This document shows positions 24,501 to 31,986 of a DNA stretch of 64,000 nucleotides, piece after piece. Each line of letters opens with the position of its first letter. The first letter of the stretch is position 1. A program made the translations under genes and the position numbers. This DNA comes from Enterobacter bugandensis (GTDB lineage Bacteria > Pseudomonadota > Gammaproteobacteria > Enterobacterales > Enterobacteriaceae), in assembly GCF_900324475.1 (NCBI RefSeq), contig NZ_LT992502.1:930001-994000 (forward strand), given 5' to 3'. The notes under the pieces are model-generated. The model was given only the letters and a program-made list of their open reading frames with translations, did no database searches and was not told the origin of the DNA.

Positions 24501-24863
24501 TAATTCCGGAAAGCACAGTGTAACGCCGCGTCCCTCTTTTATGCTCAGGGACGCCAGCGGGAAAGCGAACATTGGCTCGCTGGCGACCAGATCGGCTGCA
24601 GGACGCCGGGCGGCGATTAACACATCGATGTGCTTTCGCTTCAACGCATCCAGCGCCGTTGCCGGGTCGCTAAAACGCTGGACGTCCGGCAGCGTCGTAT
24701 TGCTAAACAATATGCTGATTTCATCATCCAGAATGCCCGGCGGCCGATCGATTACGAGAAAAGGCGGCGCGGCGCTCAGCAGGCCCACGCGCAGCGTGCC
24801 AGCCGCCGCATGCCCGCTTATCAGCATGAGGATAAATAATGTCGCCAGCCAGCCTCTGCGCAT
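21531..24863 (-). CDS. BvgS/EvgS-type hybrid sensor histidine kinase
   Basis: 1,110 residues. Signal sequence (about 1-21), two tandem periplasmic Venus-flytrap domains (about 23-230 and 238-450), one membrane helix near 461-483, a PAS region (about 500-615), HisKA with His643 in MSHDIRTPLN, HATPase (about 735-845, DTGIGIPAD and SSGLGLAI), a receiver with Asp916 (DILITDCQMAL) and an Hpt domain with His1043 (LAHRLKAS). This is the full unorthodox relay of BvgS/EvgS. Its start lies 2 bp after the stop of the RcsB/EvgA-type regulator, so the two are almost certainly co-translated partners. The flytrap domains imply a small periplasmic ligand, not identifiable here. E. coli EvgS answers to mild acid, but that cannot be transferred to this protein. 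Confidence 0.9.
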   Translation of the reverse strand: MRRGWLATLFILMLISGHAAAGTLRVGLLSAAPPFLVIDRPPGILDDEISILFSNTTLPDVQRFSDPATALDALKRKHIDVLIAARRPAADLVASEPMFAFPLASLSIKEGRGVTLCFPELPSEVATRCSATGSASPGENVRQLAAGKAREFIAPEFVLRNWLTHSPATTLTLTPLDDTPPLHFRAWALPEQANTLEIFNERIHTLNPEDAEWLEQKWLLPDGSVFDARHSPVKENAPKITLHVLLPAISPPMVTLTPDGHIQGVWRDLLLNLFPSNLYSLTFNLDAPPLQYAENTLRIVASATPPSKSAITFDSLSWALLSEDSNPLSGSLSALQHKRIAVIRISPLVTLLRQALPADNLVLVNSLDQGFELLKAGGADGLAGDAFILHHLLRQHNASNLSLTPLALPEVPLWFVPNISDPADAKRVNAVIASVTQADIYASLNLSQAVQTTPTAPVQSLWLVMLAVVAICAAFVALLTFSAAQSQRRQRERDTAELHNALSLWQTLMNNVPVPLFVCDPTGRLTRYNDSFIHSPLLTALPEEGAPFFSLPLGELAQQFTLPHRLSLLHAASPLTGETTQNNSTLYWWLCRYTDTRGRPQGVVGGWIDITEKAALTAALNQALAQAEQASTEKSNFLARMSHDIRTPLNAMLGLLEMERDKSESLNIAWQAAGSLRDVIGGVLDLSRIEAGELRLEPQAWPLWQTLNASAEIFASSANAKGLHWRSELNVPHDGWFLFDKARLNQVIANLLGNAIKYTPQGEIVFHAELNGEHLQLLIRDTGIGIPADALPHLGQPWFQTDSSTPQSSGLGLAICYQLVELMGGVLTIASEAGSGTQVTVSIPLHVASPAATAYETPVITPLPLHRIMIVDDFPANLTVLALQLQELGQEVIPCASAGEALARLENEPVDILITDCQMALMDGYQLTSLILLRDIAGSITAPAAILGYTASALQSEDDRAKHAGMDALLRKPLSLNALHQALAQQYSLRNQGPDLSELRRLANGQPEIMTLMRQQMREAITLDTRQLRENTPSPQTLSQLAHRLKASWSLFAMRNATRTCQAIEVLPEMLAAGVITTEALPALTSRFCARMEANLQQLDTALKELSDKY

Positions 24864-24865
24864 GC

Positions 24866-25462
24866 TCAGCTAACCAGCCCCAGACTTTGCGCGCACTGGA
24901 GCAGCTCGAAATCATTCCTGGCGTTGAGTTTGCTCATGGCACTCTTTTTTTGCGTACTGATGGTCTGCTTCGTCCGGTTAAGCTGGGCGCTGATCTCGTT
25001 CACGGTGAAACCGCGCACCAGCAGGCGCAGCACTTCTGTTTCCCGTTCGGTCAACTGCGCCTGAGGCTTCACCGGTTCGATTTGCCCCCGCAGGGTGCTG
25101 CGCAGCGTCTGCAGCAGATTGTTGGACAAACTGGCTTTGTTGAGAACGGCATGCACCCCGCTGCGCCGCAGCGAGTCCAGAAGCTCAGGATTGGTGATCA
25201 TGGTGACCACCACAATCATGCTCTGCGGATAATGGCGAATCAGCGAGCGGATCATGGTTAATCCGTCCGGGCTGCGCGTGCCGGGCATACTCAGGTCGGT
25301 GATGATGATATCGACAGGCTCGCTCGCCAGTTTATTCATGAGTTCATCAGCACTGAGCGCTTCGTGAACGACCCGATAAAGGTCCGGGCGCGTCTGCAGC
25401 AATGTGCGCAAGCCTAATAAATAGACAGGGTGGTCGTCGGCAATCAGAACTGTTTTTAGCAT
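24866..25462 (-). CDS. Response regulator, RcsB/EvgA type (LuxR HTH)
   Basis: 198 residues from ATG 25462; the frame stays open upstream to 25654 but family alignment begins at MLKTVLIADDHP. Receiver with acidic residues Asp9-Asp10, phospho-acceptor Asp56 in IITDLSMPG and Lys in VLNKAS, so it is intact. The LuxR HTH lies at about 138-195 (LTERETEVLRLLVRGFTVNEIS). It is the first gene of the three-gene relay operon. The 536 bp upstream separate it from the divergent MarT-like gene and must carry its promoter. Confidence 0.88.
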   Translation of the reverse strand: MLKTVLIADDHPVYLLGLRTLLQTRPDLYRVVHEALSADELMNKLASEPVDIIITDLSMPGTRSPDGLTMIRSLIRHYPQSMIVVVTMITNPELLDSLRRSGVHAVLNKASLSNNLLQTLRSTLRGQIEPVKPQAQLTERETEVLRLLVRGFTVNEISAQLNRTKQTISTQKKSAMSKLNARNDFELLQCAQSLGLVS

Positions 25463-25998
25463 GACATCCGATCCGGCAAGGAAAAGACAGGTGTTCACCG
25501 CACATCTTAGCGAATGGCGCTTTAGCATCACTCTTACAGTGTAGAGCAGAGTGAGGTGAAAAAGAGTAGCTAAAAAGTGGTGGGCTGTATAGTTGCTGGG
25601 GGGCATCAGCCGATCCTGATGGAAAACCGAAAGGTAAAGTAACGACGTTTTCACATTCTATGATAGAGATTTTTTCCGGAGCAGCTGAATGGTTTGTTAT
25701 TTATCGCGAAATAGCGGCATGGAGGGCGATATTTCTCAGGTACGGAAAGGAATTCCTTATTGTTCAGGTTGAGTATCAGGTATTACTCAGACGTTACTCA
25801 GAATAAACTTTCTGAAATCATGAATTGGTTGTGGAAAAATCAGGACGGGAAATAGCGCAAAGAGCGAAGGTACTATCATTTATAAGGATATGTTGTTAAT
25901 TTGTGCCTGAATTAGATAACAGACATGTAACTGTTAATACCTGCGCTTTTTCGTCATAACAATGTAAACGCTGTAATTTTATTATCCAGGACCTACCC
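25463..25998. promoter_or_regulatory. Divergent control region between the phosphorelay and the MarT-like gene, with an 11-bp direct repeat
   Basis: No convincing gene is seen in these 536 bp. TTACTCAGA occurs twice, at 25783-25791 and 25794-25802, an 11-bp period equal to one helical turn. OmpR/ToxR-type winged-helix proteins bind such tandem half-sites. The repeat is about 200 bp upstream of the MarT-like start. Clear -35/-10 boxes were not identified. Confidence 0.45.
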
Positions 25999-26739
25999 GT
26001 GAATAACGAAGAAATCTCTCTTTCAGCGTCAGTAACGTTCGTACCGGAAAAATCATCTCTGGCAACCGTGGATCATGGTGATATACATCTGACGCCCAAC
26101 GAACGTCGTTTGCTGGAGTTGATCCTCAGCGGCAAATGTAAAAAAGAGACCATATTTGAAGAGATCTGGCTTAACCAGGGCATGATTGTTAGCGAATCCA
26201 GCTATCACCAGCTTATAAAAATGCTCCGCCGCAAGCTGCAAAATGCCGGCCTGCCGGGCTCGATCATTAAAACCATTCCCCGTTATGGTGTAGTACTGGC
26301 ACCCTGCGAAACGCAGGACAGTGAGGTCGCTTGCCCGCCGCCAGAAGAGGCTGATAACGCGTCTTGTCCCACTCCCGTCGATTGCCCGTCGTTGCCTGCT
26401 ATCACGGCGGAGTCAATGAAAACTCCCTCACGTCAATACGGGACTCTGCTGGCGGCGCTGTGCAGCTTGTTGATTATCCTTCCAACGGTGGTGGTGGTTT
26501 GCACGGCGGACACGCCGCAGGCGTTTCAGGAAAATCTCTACGTAGATGGCGTCATGTTTCATCTCTCTTCGCTGCGCAGTGTCGATCGGCAGGCGCTGGC
26601 GAGAAAGCGGCATGCCCTGCCGGCGGGCATCAATAACGTGTACATCGCGTCGAACGGTCCAAAAGTGTTCGTTGCGCAATGTGAAGGCGAACTATCTCAG
26701 GAGGGAAAATGCGGTTACGAATACTATTCGTCATATTGA
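25999..26739 (+). CDS. Membrane-bound winged-helix regulator, MarT/ToxR/CadC type
   Basis: 246 residues from a GTG start at 25999, with AGGA (25988-25991) seven bases upstream. An OmpR-type winged helix occupies about 25-105 (LTPNERRLLELIL and IIKTIPRYGV), followed by a cysteine/proline-rich linker (about 107-140), one transmembrane helix near 149-171 and a periplasmic domain of about 75 residues. This is the one-component layout of ToxR, CadC and Salmonella MarT. The next gene overlaps it by 31 bp and resembles FidL, as in the Salmonella marT-fidL pair. The adjacent chitinase is the natural first candidate target. Confidence 0.82.
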   Translation: MNNEEISLSASVTFVPEKSSLATVDHGDIHLTPNERRLLELILSGKCKKETIFEEIWLNQGMIVSESSYHQLIKMLRRKLQNAGLPGSIIKTIPRYGVVLAPCETQDSEVACPPPEEADNASCPTPVDCPSLPAITAESMKTPSRQYGTLLAALCSLLIILPTVVVVCTADTPQAFQENLYVDGVMFHLSSLRSVDRQALARKRHALPAGINNVYIASNGPKVFVAQCEGELSQEGKCGYEYYSSY

Positions 26740-27188
26740 TGGTTTGCATCAGCGTTTCGCTGGGTGGCGCGCTGGCTTACCTGACCAGCAACTACCTGGA
26801 GAGCAGAAAAGTGCCCGCCGAGCCCTGCAGCAGCGTCATACGTAATGGCAAATTTATTGATGAAAGCCTGCAGCATTACCAGTTTAATGGTGTGATCACC
26901 TGGTGGCCTAAACTCCACAGGCTAACGCTATTTGGTGTAAAAACCGATGAGGCCGGTAACCGGGTATTCAACCGAACCCTGCAGTTAAAATCGGTGACAC
27001 AGAAGGGAAACGTCATTAATGGCCGGGTGGCAGAATTAAAAATTGCCGTTGGCGATCAGCTGCCGGAGAAGACCTTTCTGATAAGTGAAGATGGTCAGTA
27101 TATTAACCTGTTATTCAAGCCGATTAATAAAGATAGCTGGCTGATGAAAATTAATGATAACTGGGTAGCAATGTGTGAGTATAAATAA
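26709..27188 (+). CDS. FidL-like membrane protein
   Basis: 159 residues with an N-terminal membrane anchor (about 5-28, FVILMVCISVSLGGALAYL) and a periplasmic domain. It overlaps the 3' end of the MarT-like gene by 31 bp, and its SD GGAGGG lies inside that gene, so translation is coupled. By position, size and topology it resembles FidL, which accompanies MarT in Salmonella, and recalls ToxS beside ToxR. A role in stabilising or gating the regulator is an inference from those pairs. Confidence 0.65.
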   Translation: MRLRILFVILMVCISVSLGGALAYLTSNYLESRKVPAEPCSSVIRNGKFIDESLQHYQFNGVITWWPKLHRLTLFGVKTDEAGNRVFNRTLQLKSVTQKGNVINGRVAELKIAVGDQLPEKTFLISEDGQYINLLFKPINKDSWLMKINDNWVAMCEYK

Positions 27189-27271
27189 TCTCACGATAAT
27201 TTTATTATAAGACATATCCAGGCTGGCGAGTTTTAAATCTGCTGCTGCAGTGAGCTGTTCTCCTGTTTTCA

Positions 27272-27336
27272 GGGAGATGAATATCCTATCTTGCGGGACA
27301 GGATTTCATTATTAAACCTGGAGCAGGATATCTCCC
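27272..27336 (+). promoter_or_regulatory. Inverted repeat able to mask the chitinase ribosome-binding site
   Basis: GGGAGAT (27272-27278) is complementary to ATCTCCC (27330-27336), which lies between the SD AGGA (27325-27328) and the ATG at 27337. Pairing would place the SD next to a helix in the leader RNA. Purely a sequence observation. Confidence 0.3.
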
Positions 27337-28938
27337 ATGTTAAAGAAAAATAAAATATCTCTGAGTGCTATCGCCGCAGGCCTGGCGTTAAGCGGAATGC
27401 TGGTCAGCACGTTTAGCCATGCGGCCGCAACCGACGCCGCCTCACAGATGCCGGATATCAGTCAGAAAAAAATTCTCGTAGGTTATTGGCACAACTGGGG
27501 AATTAACCCGGAAGAGATAGACAAAGCGCGCGGCTATCAGGGAGGCTTACCTTCTGATATGTCGCTGCGTGAAGTGCCGAGAGGCTACAACGTCGTCAAC
27601 GTCTCCTTCATGAAAGTTATGGATGGCCAGAGCGGGAATATCCCCACCTTCAAACCCTACAACGCGAGCGATGAGGAGTTCCGCGCTCAGGTTGCAGAGC
27701 TGAACGAGCAGGGGCGCGCGGTGTTGATTTCACTGGGCGGCGCTGACGCGCACATTGCACTGAACAAAGACCAGACTGAAGCGCTTGCAGCGGAGATTAT
27801 TCGCCTGACCGATCGCTATGGTTTTGATGGTCTTGATATCGACCTGGAGCAGACGGCCATTACCGCGGCTGACAACAGTACGGTGATCCCGGCGGCGCTG
27901 AAAATGGTGCGCGACCATTATCAGCAGCAGGGCAAACACTTCATCATTAGCATGGCGCCAGAGTTCCCTTATCTTCAGTCCGATCGCGGGGTGAACTACA
28001 AAGCCTACCTGCAAAATCTTGAGGGCGTGTATGACTTTATCGCTCCACAGTATTACAACCAGGCGGGCGACGGCGTGAATATGATGACGCAGGAGGAGAA
28101 GGACGAAGTCGGTGAATGGTGGCTGCCGCAGGAATGGGGGAAGGGCTATAGCGACCGTCAAAAAGAGCTTTTCCTTTACTATCTCACCGACAGCCTGGCA
28201 AACGGGACGCGCGGTTATGTGAAGATCCCGGCGAACAAGCTGGTGATTGGTCTCCCGGCCAATGCGGATGCGGCAGGAACCGGCTATGTGCGAGACGCGC
28301 AGAGTGTCTTTAACGCACTTTCGCGACTGGAAGCGAAAAATGAAGCGGTAAAAGGGCTCATGACCTGGTCAGTGAACTGGGACAATGGCAACACTAAAAA
28401 TGGTCAACATTACGGCTATGAATTTCTGAACCGCTACCAGAGCATCCTTGACGGCAGTCTGCCGGATGGGGGCGACGAAACGGATACTCAGGCGCCAACA
28501 CAGGTGCAGGGCGTGCAAGCCACGCTGAAGGGGCAGGATGTTTCGCTCAGCTGGCTGCCAGCTAAGGATAATACGGGCGTGGCGGGGTATGCCATCTGGC
28601 GCGGTCTGGAAAAGATCGGTGATACCCATGAACTCAACTTTACCGACACCCAAACCCAGCCTGGCATGAGCTATCGCTATACGGTCATCGCCTATGATGC
28701 AGCCAACAACTTCGCTACGCCGAGCCAGCCGGTCAACGTTACCGTGCCCGATAATGACGATGGCGGAGGCGAAGAGGGCGGCCAGGGCGGCGACGTTACC
28801 CCATTCACGCCGGGCAAACTCTATGCCGTAGGGGATAAAGTGCTCTATGAGGGCAACGTTTATCGCTGTCAGATTGGCCATACAGGTGCCAGCCATTGGT
28901 CGCCGGATCGGGCCCGCAACTTGTGGGTAGCTGAATAA
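27337..28938 (+). CDS. GH18 chitinase with FN3 and chitin-binding domain
   Basis: A secreted endo-type chitinase, 533 residues. A signal peptide ends near residue 30 (FSHAA). The GH18 barrel (about 45-370) carries the catalytic motif DGLDIDLE at 164-171 with the proton donor Glu171. An FN3 domain follows (about 384-470), then an acidic/glycine-rich linker, then a CBM5/12-type module (about 488-533, with GKLYAVGDKVLYEGNVYRC and a late Trp pair). It follows the MarT/FidL pair by 148 bp. The signal peptide plus binding module fit a type II secretion substrate; the system at 47.7-56.8 kb is the likely route. Confidence 0.93.
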   Translation: MLKKNKISLSAIAAGLALSGMLVSTFSHAAATDAASQMPDISQKKILVGYWHNWGINPEEIDKARGYQGGLPSDMSLREVPRGYNVVNVSFMKVMDGQSGNIPTFKPYNASDEEFRAQVAELNEQGRAVLISLGGADAHIALNKDQTEALAAEIIRLTDRYGFDGLDIDLEQTAITAADNSTVIPAALKMVRDHYQQQGKHFIISMAPEFPYLQSDRGVNYKAYLQNLEGVYDFIAPQYYNQAGDGVNMMTQEEKDEVGEWWLPQEWGKGYSDRQKELFLYYLTDSLANGTRGYVKIPANKLVIGLPANADAAGTGYVRDAQSVFNALSRLEAKNEAVKGLMTWSVNWDNGNTKNGQHYGYEFLNRYQSILDGSLPDGGDETDTQAPTQVQGVQATLKGQDVSLSWLPAKDNTGVAGYAIWRGLEKIGDTHELNFTDTQTQPGMSYRYTVIAYDAANNFATPSQPVNVTVPDNDDGGGEEGGQGGDVTPFTPGKLYAVGDKVLYEGNVYRCQIGHTGASHWSPDRARNLWVAE

Positions 28939-29001
28939 CCTCTTTTTTAAACAGCATGGCTTCGCAGGGAGCCGTGCTGTTTGTTTTACAGGACAACGAC
29001 T

Positions 29002-29529
29002 ATGCAAACTTCTCTGGTTATTGCCAAACGTTACGATCGGTTTTCTCGCCTTCTGCACTGGGTGGTCGCAGCCGTCATTATCTACGCGATGTGCATGGGC
29101 TATATTCTGCACGCGCTGGAAGGAACCCGCTGGTTTACCTTTTTCTCCGTGCTGAATATGTCGCTGGGTACCATCGCCACGCCTGTCATGATGGTGCGCT
29201 TCGTCTGGCGTTTCTTCCGCCCTTCGGTGCCCTATCCGGCAACGGTAGCCGGACGTAAAAAACAGCTGGTGGTATTTATTCATGAGCTGTTTTATCTGAC
29301 CATTATGGTGGTGCTGGTTAGCGGTTTTCTGATGCTGCAAAAAGACTACAACCTGTTTGGTCTGGTGCCGGTTTCCCGCCCGATTGCCATCGCCGAAGTG
29401 AATGCGTTTTTCTTCCAGGTGCATCGCTATAGCTGCATTCTGCTGGGTGTGATTCTGCTTGGGCATGTCGCGGCGGTGTTGAAGTACACCTTTAGCGGGC
29501 AGCGGGAGATTCTGCAGCGGATGCTGTGA
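29002..29529 (+). CDS. Cytochrome b561 family protein
   Basis: 175 residues with four membrane helices and paired histidines for two b-type haems: His in RLLHWVVA, His in LHALEG, His in FIHELFY and His in VHRYSC, with another in LGHVAAV. The family (CybB/YodB) carries electrons across the inner membrane. The ATG at 29002 is preferred (AGGA SD) over a TTG at 28981. Its 3' end overlaps the convergent membrane-protein gene by 38 bp. An electron-transfer link to the nearby copper LPMO is conceivable but unproven, since a periplasmic donor would act before export. Confidence 0.88.
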   Translation: MQTSLVIAKRYDRFSRLLHWVVAAVIIYAMCMGYILHALEGTRWFTFFSVLNMSLGTIATPVMMVRFVWRFFRPSVPYPATVAGRKKQLVVFIHELFYLTIMVVLVSGFLMLQKDYNLFGLVPVSRPIAIAEVNAFFFQVHRYSCILLGVILLGHVAAVLKYTFSGQREILQRML

Positions 29530-30688
29530 GAAAGAGGCTCACTCCCCCCATCAGATGCGCGGTGTTGCCGATCCTGTGAAACATCACCATCCCGCGCATC
29601 TGCCTTCCGTGCAGCGTTTGCAGAACAACTTCCCGGGCAAAGCTGCTTTCACGTTGCTGTGAGTACCAGGCGCGAAAACCGGGCAGGAACGGCGTATCGC
29701 AGTGTGCGTCCAGTAGCGTCAGGGTGCTCAGCGTCTTTTCCTCATCAGGGAACAGCGCTTCCGTACTGCCTTGCCAGAGGATCTCCTCCTCTGGCATCGA
29801 GAGGCGAAACACGACGCAAGAACCCGTCTGCGACAGGCGAATAATGATGGCACTGGTGCTGGCCGCGAGCGCCTGTTGCTGTTGGATCCAGCGGCGGTAC
29901 TGATATAAACAGTTGGCAAAAATCGCCGAAAATACCAGGTACCACTGCGCCTGCCAGATTGCGGGGATGAGATCGGGCGTTAGCGTGTAAAAAATCCCTT
30001 CCCGCTGCTGGGTCGCCAGCACCACAATCAGGTATTGAATAAGCAGCAGAGCGCCAACGCCGCGTCCGGAGAGCGCAAACACGCTCAGTAAAACCACCGT
30101 CGTTTGCACCAGCAGCAGGTTTAGCCCCTGCCAGAGCGGTGGCAGGAAAAAGTACCCCGTTATCAGCACCAGGGTATTCGCGGCAAGGAGCAGAGCTTCC
30201 CGCCCGTTAAACCGCGGGTGCGACGGCATTTTGCTCTCACGCAGCAGCGGCAGAATGGCGAGAATGCCGGTTAATGCCGCCAGCACCCAGGAAAAAAAAT
30301 GCAGAGGCGCAATCGGATACCCTGAGAGTAACAGCGCCAGATTAAGCAGCAGGCTGCCGCAAAAAATGCTGAAGATTAACTGCAGGGGGTAGATCAGTTC
30401 ACCAATAATCGGCCTGCGCGCAAAACGCAGCGCAGGCAGTTGCGCATTCAGACGAAAGACGGCGACGCACAGTGGAAATATCGCGACGTCGAAGAGGGCG
30501 AACAGGCACGCCAGCGCGAGCGGGCGGCCTATCCAGACGCCAGCAAACACATGCAGCAAGCCCGCGGTAGCCAGCCACAGCGGCCACTCTCGCGGGGCCG
30601 TCAGCCATAACGCGGCGAAAAGCAGCGGCGCCGGGAGCCAGAGCGTGGTGGAGAGGCTCCAGCTATCCCGCGTATGAAAGCTCAGCAA
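29492..30688 (-). CDS. Multi-pass membrane protein of unknown function
   Basis: 398 residues from a TTG at 30688, with about nine hydrophobic segments in the first 270 residues and a soluble C-terminal part of about 120 residues after ALAASTSAIIIRL. The layout recalls sensor proteins with a membrane input region, but I recognise no named domain. The start is doubtful: the frame stays open upstream, the TTG has no SD, and GGGAGAA lies 6-9 bases before in-frame CTG (30745) and ATT (30742) codons. Starting there would complete the first membrane helix. It overlaps the cytochrome gene tail-to-tail. Confidence 0.6.
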   Translation of the reverse strand: MLSFHTRDSWSLSTTLWLPAPLLFAALWLTAPREWPLWLATAGLLHVFAGVWIGRPLALACLFALFDVAIFPLCVAVFRLNAQLPALRFARRPIIGELIYPLQLIFSIFCGSLLLNLALLLSGYPIAPLHFFSWVLAALTGILAILPLLRESKMPSHPRFNGREALLLAANTLVLITGYFFLPPLWQGLNLLLVQTTVVLLSVFALSGRGVGALLLIQYLIVVLATQQREGIFYTLTPDLIPAIWQAQWYLVFSAIFANCLYQYRRWIQQQQALAASTSAIIIRLSQTGSCVVFRLSMPEEEILWQGSTEALFPDEEKTLSTLTLLDAHCDTPFLPGFRAWYSQQRESSFAREVVLQTLHGRQMRGMVMFHRIGNTAHLMGGVSLFLTASAAESPAAR

Positions 30689-30855
30689 TGCCAGCAGGAT
30701 ATAGAGACCCGAAAAGGCCAGCCAGCGGATAATATTGGTAATCAGCGTTGTTCTCCCACTGAGGCATTCAGCGTTATTCAGGTATTTATCATTTTAAGCT
30801 CAATTATTTTATCGTCGCTATTGATACGCTGGGATTTTTTCTAAAGGGCTTAACG

Positions 30856-31074
30856 ATGGACTGGCAAAGCGACAAACGCGATCCTGCTACCCTGTGGTTT
30901 TCACTTTCTTCACGAGCGGCAGAACATGAACAGGGAAAGGAGTGGCATATCGCGGCATTATTGTGGAAAGAAGCGGCACAATATGCAAAAGCGCATCTGA
31001 ATATTGAATGGGCGAACTTGCGCGGAGACTTTTGTACTTTACGTGCAAACAGGCTGCCTAAATATAACGAGTAG
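30856..31074 (+). CDS. ANR-family small transcriptional regulator
   Basis: 72 residues, small and rich in Ala/Trp. The pattern LWFSLSSRAAEHEQ, then HIAALLWKEAAQYA, then NIEWANLRGDFC matches ANR (AraC negative regulator) proteins, which bind AraC/other regulators in enteric pathogens. An SD AAAGGG precedes the ATG. It lies 45 bp upstream of the prepilin peptidase gene and may share its transcript. Its partner regulator is not evident, as no AraC protein is encoded in the window. Confidence 0.65.
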   Translation: MDWQSDKRDPATLWFSLSSRAAEHEQGKEWHIAALLWKEAAQYAKAHLNIEWANLRGDFCTLRANRLPKYNE

Positions 31075-31119
31075 TCTCTGCTATTATCGGAGATTGCATG
31101 TCCCTCAGAGTGTGGAACC

Positions 31120-31869
31120 ATGGTTGAGAGTGTAATACTCGTTTTTAGCGTTTTTCTGGGCGCCATTATCGGCAGTTTTTGCAATGTCATCATTTATCGG
31201 CTCCCCTTGATTCTCCACGGTGAAGCACTCTCTTTATCGTGGCCTGCTTCCCATTGCCCACGCTGTAAACACCCCATTAAATTTCGCCACAATGTTCCTC
31301 TGATGGGCTGGCTGCTGCTGCGCGGGCGCTGCGCCAGCTGTGGTCAGGCGATATCGTGGCGCTATCCGCTGGTTGAAGGGCTTATGGCGCTGCTGTACGG
31401 GGTGATTATCTGGCAGCAGGGCGTCACGCCGCAGAGCCTGTTCGACCTGCTGGCGATGACGTTTTTGCTGCCGCTGCTGTTTATTGACCTGCGCACCATG
31501 CTCCTGCCCGACCGTCTGACGCTCCCGCTGCTGGTGATGTCGCTGGCGTTTGCCGTCAGCGGCTATAGCCGGGTGGAGCCAACGCAGGCATTAATCGCCG
31601 CTCTGCTGGGATTTGGCGTGCCCTGGACGCTCTCTTTGCTGTTCCGTTTATTGCGCGGCCATGAAGGGATGGGGATGGGGGATATGAAACTGCTGGCGGC
31701 GATCGGGGCGTGGCTTGGCCCGCTGGCGCTGCTGGATGTTTTTGTTGCCTCGACCCTGCTGGCGCTGATCACGGCGCTGATTCTGTTGCGGATCAAGCCC
31801 GGTCAACCGTTTCCCTTCGGACCGTATCCGATTATCGCCGCGATAGGGTGGGTGATCTTATGCCGATAA
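31120..31869 (+). CDS. gspO: Prepilin peptidase / N-methyltransferase (GspO/PilD family)
   Basis: An inner-membrane A24 aspartic protease that cleaves the Gly-Phe bond of (pseudo)pilins and methylates the new N-terminus. 249 residues with about seven helices. Two zinc CxxC pairs (CPRCKHP and CASCGQA, about residues 47-72) and both catalytic aspartates are present: FIDLRTMLLPD and GMGMGDMKLL (GxGD signature). It is separated by about 16 kb from the secretion operon that contains four putative substrates, which is common for this gene. Confidence 0.92.
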   Translation: MVESVILVFSVFLGAIIGSFCNVIIYRLPLILHGEALSLSWPASHCPRCKHPIKFRHNVPLMGWLLLRGRCASCGQAISWRYPLVEGLMALLYGVIIWQQGVTPQSLFDLLAMTFLLPLLFIDLRTMLLPDRLTLPLLVMSLAFAVSGYSRVEPTQALIAALLGFGVPWTLSLLFRLLRGHEGMGMGDMKLLAAIGAWLGPLALLDVFVASTLLALITALILLRIKPGQPFPFGPYPIIAAIGWVILCR

Positions 31870-31913
31870 AAAAGCGCCGGAACGAAGGGGCGATTTCCGG
31901 CGCAAAAATGATA
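31870..31913 (-). terminator. Minus-strand terminator of the LPMO operon
   Basis: GCGCCGGAA (31874-31882) pairs with TTCCGGCGC (31905-31913). On the minus strand the stem is followed by TTTTTTA, so it terminates transcripts coming from the LPMO gene. It abuts the 3' end of the prepilin peptidase gene. Confidence 0.75.
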
Positions 31914-31986
31914 ACGAAAGTGTAGGCAGGGAATAATAATGTCAGGCGCGGGTCAGTGAAGACCCGGCCAGAGTTAACTTACAGTA

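Noticed and set aside
24866..25654. Longer start for the RcsB/EvgA-type regulator at 25654
   Set aside because: The extra 64 residues match nothing in the family and the receiver begins exactly at ATG 25462.
28369..29466. Long minus-strand open frame (365 codons) opposite the chitinase end and the cytochrome gene
   Set aside because: It lies over two well-supported plus-strand genes, its product is His/Gln-rich with no domain, and no ribosome site is present; it is a shadow frame.
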